Shown here: positions 14,562 to 15,880 of the stretch, in pieces
Numbering within the stretch: the stretch's first letter is position 1
How the letters are laid out: each line of letters starts with the position of its first letter
NCBI GenBank assembly: GCA_946481035.1
Contig: CAMLNK010000008.1
Location: 1-15,880, forward strand
DNA from: an uncultured Dyadobacter sp.
GTDB taxonomy: Bacteria > Bacteroidota > Bacteroidia > Cytophagales > Spirosomataceae
Direction: 5' to 3'
DNA length: 15,880 nt
Notes under the pieces: generated by a model
Database searches by the model: none
What the model saw: only the letters and a program-made list of their open reading frames with translations
Told to the model about the DNA's origin: nothing
Program-made: the position numbers and the translations under genes

Positions 14562-14975
14562 TTAATTTAATCGGAAAAGCAGTTTTACAATCTCAGCGCT
14601 GAAAAACTTCTCACCATTTGCAATGCGGATCAACGCTTCTTCCAGTTCGGAATTGGCGGTATTTTTCAGAACGTATCCATCCACCCCGGCAAGAATCGCC
14701 TCCTTCACCACATCCGGTTCGTCTGCCGACGTTAGCAAGCATACCCTGACTTTCGGGAAATGCAATCGTATTTCCCGCGTGAGCTGAATGCCATTCATAA
14801 CCGGCATATACAAATCGGAAACGACCAGGTCAATATTCGGATCAGTTTTCAATACATTCAGTACCCGGCCTGCATCGCTACATTTAAAGACCGCTGTTAC
14901 GCCATTGATATTCCCTACCACGAGAGCTATGATTTCCAATAAATCTTTATGATCTTCGGCCACGATAATTCTCAT
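14562..14975 (-). CDS. Receiver-only response regulator (NarL-like, no DNA-binding domain)
   Basis: 137 residues, a complete CheY-like receiver: acidic pair Glu7-Asp8 in VAEDHK, phospho-acceptor Asp54 in VVSDLYMP, Thr82 in CLLTSAD and Lys104 in GYVLKN. It stops soon after the last helix (GEKFFSAEIVKLL), just where NarL-type regulators continue through a linker into the LuxR-type helix-turn-helix. By eye it is about 45% identical (some 62 of 137 positions, no gaps) to the receiver of the regulator at 15167-15808, so the two look like duplicates of which this one lacks the output domain. The following DNA encodes an unrelated protein, so there is no sign of a recent frameshift. It may act as a phosphate sink or as a protein-interaction switch for the neighbouring kinase. 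Confidence 0.88.
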   Translation of the reverse strand: MRIIVAEDHKDLLEIIALVVGNINGVTAVFKCSDAGRVLNVLKTDPNIDLVVSDLYMPVMNGIQLTREIRLHFPKVRVCLLTSADEPDVVKEAILAGVDGYVLKNTANSELEEALIRIANGEKFFSAEIVKLLFRLN

Positions 14976-15018
14976 AATAATTACAGAATAGCTGGCTTAT
15001 AAATATGAAGTGATGTTA

Positions 15019-15026
15019 CAAAAGTA
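15019..15026 (-). promoter_or_regulatory. Candidate -7 box of the receiver-only regulator promoter
   Basis: On the minus strand the bases read TACTTTTG, an exact TAnnTTTG match, 43 bases before the ATG at 14975. No clear TTG at 19-21 bases upstream. Confidence 0.4.
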
Positions 15027-15056
15027 GCGGCTCTTAAAGCCCCCTGAAATCCCGGT

Positions 15057-15081
15057 ATTCTATGATTTTATCTCCTAGAAT
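15057..15081. repeat. Inverted repeat ATTCTA-N13-TAGAAT between the two regulator genes
   Basis: Perfect 6-bp arms at 15057-15062 and 15076-15081 in the 191-base divergent region of the two response regulator genes. The region holds no ORF. A related TTCTA...TAGAA motif overlaps the second TATCCT palindrome near 15857-15868. It may be a regulator binding site; the arms are short, so chance is possible. Confidence 0.3.
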
Positions 15082-15166
15082 CTTAGTACTCCGGATGGGG
15101 AGATTCCAAAAAACAAGTCCTTTCGTATTCTTAATGTAGACTCTCAACACAGGTACATATATATAC

Positions 15167-15808
15167 ATGCGCATTATCGTCGCCGAAGATCATAAAATAG
15201 TACTGGATAGCCTGTGCGGCCTTTTGGCGGGCATGAAGGGTATCGAAGTCATAGCAAAGCATTTAAATGGCCAACAAGTATTGGCGACCCTGGCGATCGA
15301 TCCGGACATCGACCTCGTTATTTCTGACGTTCAAATGCCCATTATGGGCGGCATCGAACTCACACTTAAAATGAGGGAGCGCTTCCCTAATGTGAAAATA
15401 TGCCTGCTGACCGTAGCCGACAGTCCGGACGCGATCCGAAAGGCAATTAATGCCGGCGCGGACGGGTATGTGTTCAAAATGGTGGACGTCAGGGAACTGG
15501 AAACCGCCATAGACCTGATTTCCAAAGGTTCCAAATACTACTGTGCCGAAGCGTTGGCGATACTCGCGAGGGATCCTAACACCGAGTTCAAACCAGAAGT
15601 GGAAAAACTAGGTAATCTCGCCATCACGAAGCGGGAATTGGAGGTGCTCAAATTAATTATTCAGGAACTCTCCGGTACCGAAATCGCCGAGAAATTATTT
15701 ATTGGCGCCACAACCGTTGAGACCCACCGCAAGCACCTCATGCAAAAACTCAGCGCCAAATCTACCGTCGGCCTGGTGAAACGTGCGTTGGAGTTACGCA
15801 TCGTTTAG
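15167..15808 (+). CDS. NarL/FixJ-family response regulator with LuxR-type HTH
   Basis: 213 residues, the usual length for the family. The receiver (1-125) has Glu7-Asp8, phospho-acceptor Asp54 (VISDVQMP), Thr82 (CLLTVAD) and Lys104 (GYVFKM). The C-terminal LuxR/GerE helix-turn-helix (about 151-213) has ITKRELEVLKLI, TEIAEKLFIGATTVETHRKH and LMQKLSAKST. It should bind DNA as a dimer when phosphorylated, most likely by the kinase at 12176-14119. It diverges from its receiver-only paralogue. The palindromes at 12103-12122 and 15846-15865 are natural candidate targets. The start at 15167 aligns exactly with the paralogue's start (MRIIVAEDHK in both). I could not find a convincing -7 box upstream. 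Confidence 0.93.
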   Translation: MRIIVAEDHKIVLDSLCGLLAGMKGIEVIAKHLNGQQVLATLAIDPDIDLVISDVQMPIMGGIELTLKMRERFPNVKICLLTVADSPDAIRKAINAGADGYVFKMVDVRELETAIDLISKGSKYYCAEALAILARDPNTEFKPEVEKLGNLAITKRELEVLKLIIQELSGTEIAEKLFIGATTVETHRKHLMQKLSAKSTVGLVKRALELRIV

Positions 15809-15845
15809 GCGGTATCTCCTCATTTTCCGGCCAATCTTCATGCTA

Positions 15846-15865
15846 TATCCTCATATTCTAGGATA
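15846..15865. promoter_or_regulatory. Palindrome TATCCT-N8-AGGATA, candidate operator (copy 2)
   Basis: TATCCT (15846-15851), spacer CATATTCT, AGGATA (15860-15865). The arms and spacing are identical to copy 1 at 12103-12122; the spacers differ. It lies 38 bases after the stop of the NarL-type regulator, near the window edge, so it may belong to the promoter of the next gene outside the window. Confidence 0.6.
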
Positions 15866-15880
15866 GAAAATCACCATAAT

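Noticed and set aside
1..15880. CRISPR arrays, tRNA or rRNA genes, insertion sequences
   Set aside because: No regularly spaced repeats, cloverleaf-like stretches, transposase motifs or terminal repeats with target duplications were seen.

Overview
The window looks like chromosomal DNA of a Bacteroidota member, most likely Cytophagales and close to Dyadobacter/Spirosomaceae (inferred from protein style, not from a search). The signs are a type IX secretion C-terminal sorting domain, a Bacteroidota-type Rpb6/omega-like RNA polymerase subunit, an OstA-like protein, TPR-containing sensor kinases with NarL-type regulators, and several upstream boxes matching the Bacteroidota -7 consensus TAnnTTTG. 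I saw no tRNA, rRNA, insertion sequence or CRISPR array.

Left part (1-6120) is housekeeping. On the minus strand, in transcription order: an OstA-like LPS-transport protein (4676-3066), a small T9SS-sorted secreted protein (2887-2270), the BamD lipoprotein (2193-1270), the omega-like RNA polymerase subunit (1222-911) and the N-terminal two thirds of CoaBC (814 to beyond base 1, with a TTG start). Hairpin terminators follow the T9SS gene and the omega gene. tilS (4789-6120, plus) diverges from the OstA-like gene, and their predicted promoters lie inside or next to each other's 5' regions.

Middle part (6233-12063) is accessory. A 65-residue orphan ORF lies behind a long inverted repeat. It converges on a 1325-residue multi-spanning protein (10440-6463) with two periplasmic sensor loops, the second dCache-like, a degenerate P-loop NTPase-like domain, a winged-helix-like segment and a C-terminal membrane hairpin. 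Directly upstream on the same strand, 51 bases away, is an animal-type heme peroxidase (12063-10492); the two look like one operon.

Right part (12064-15880) is a signalling locus. A TPR / HisKA_3-type histidine kinase (12176-14119) diverges from the peroxidase. Then comes a minus-strand pair, a receiver-only response regulator (14975-14562) followed by a 128-residue orphan protein (14525-14139), and then a full-length NarL/LuxR response regulator (15167-15808) diverging from the receiver-only paralogue. 

The most suggestive unexplained signal is a 20-bp palindrome, TATCCT-N8-AGGATA. It occurs twice with identical arms: once between the peroxidase and kinase genes, just upstream of the kinase promoter, and once after the NarL regulator at the right edge. 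My working inference is that kinase, regulators, peroxidase and giant sensor form one regulatory unit with this palindrome as its operator. This is untested.
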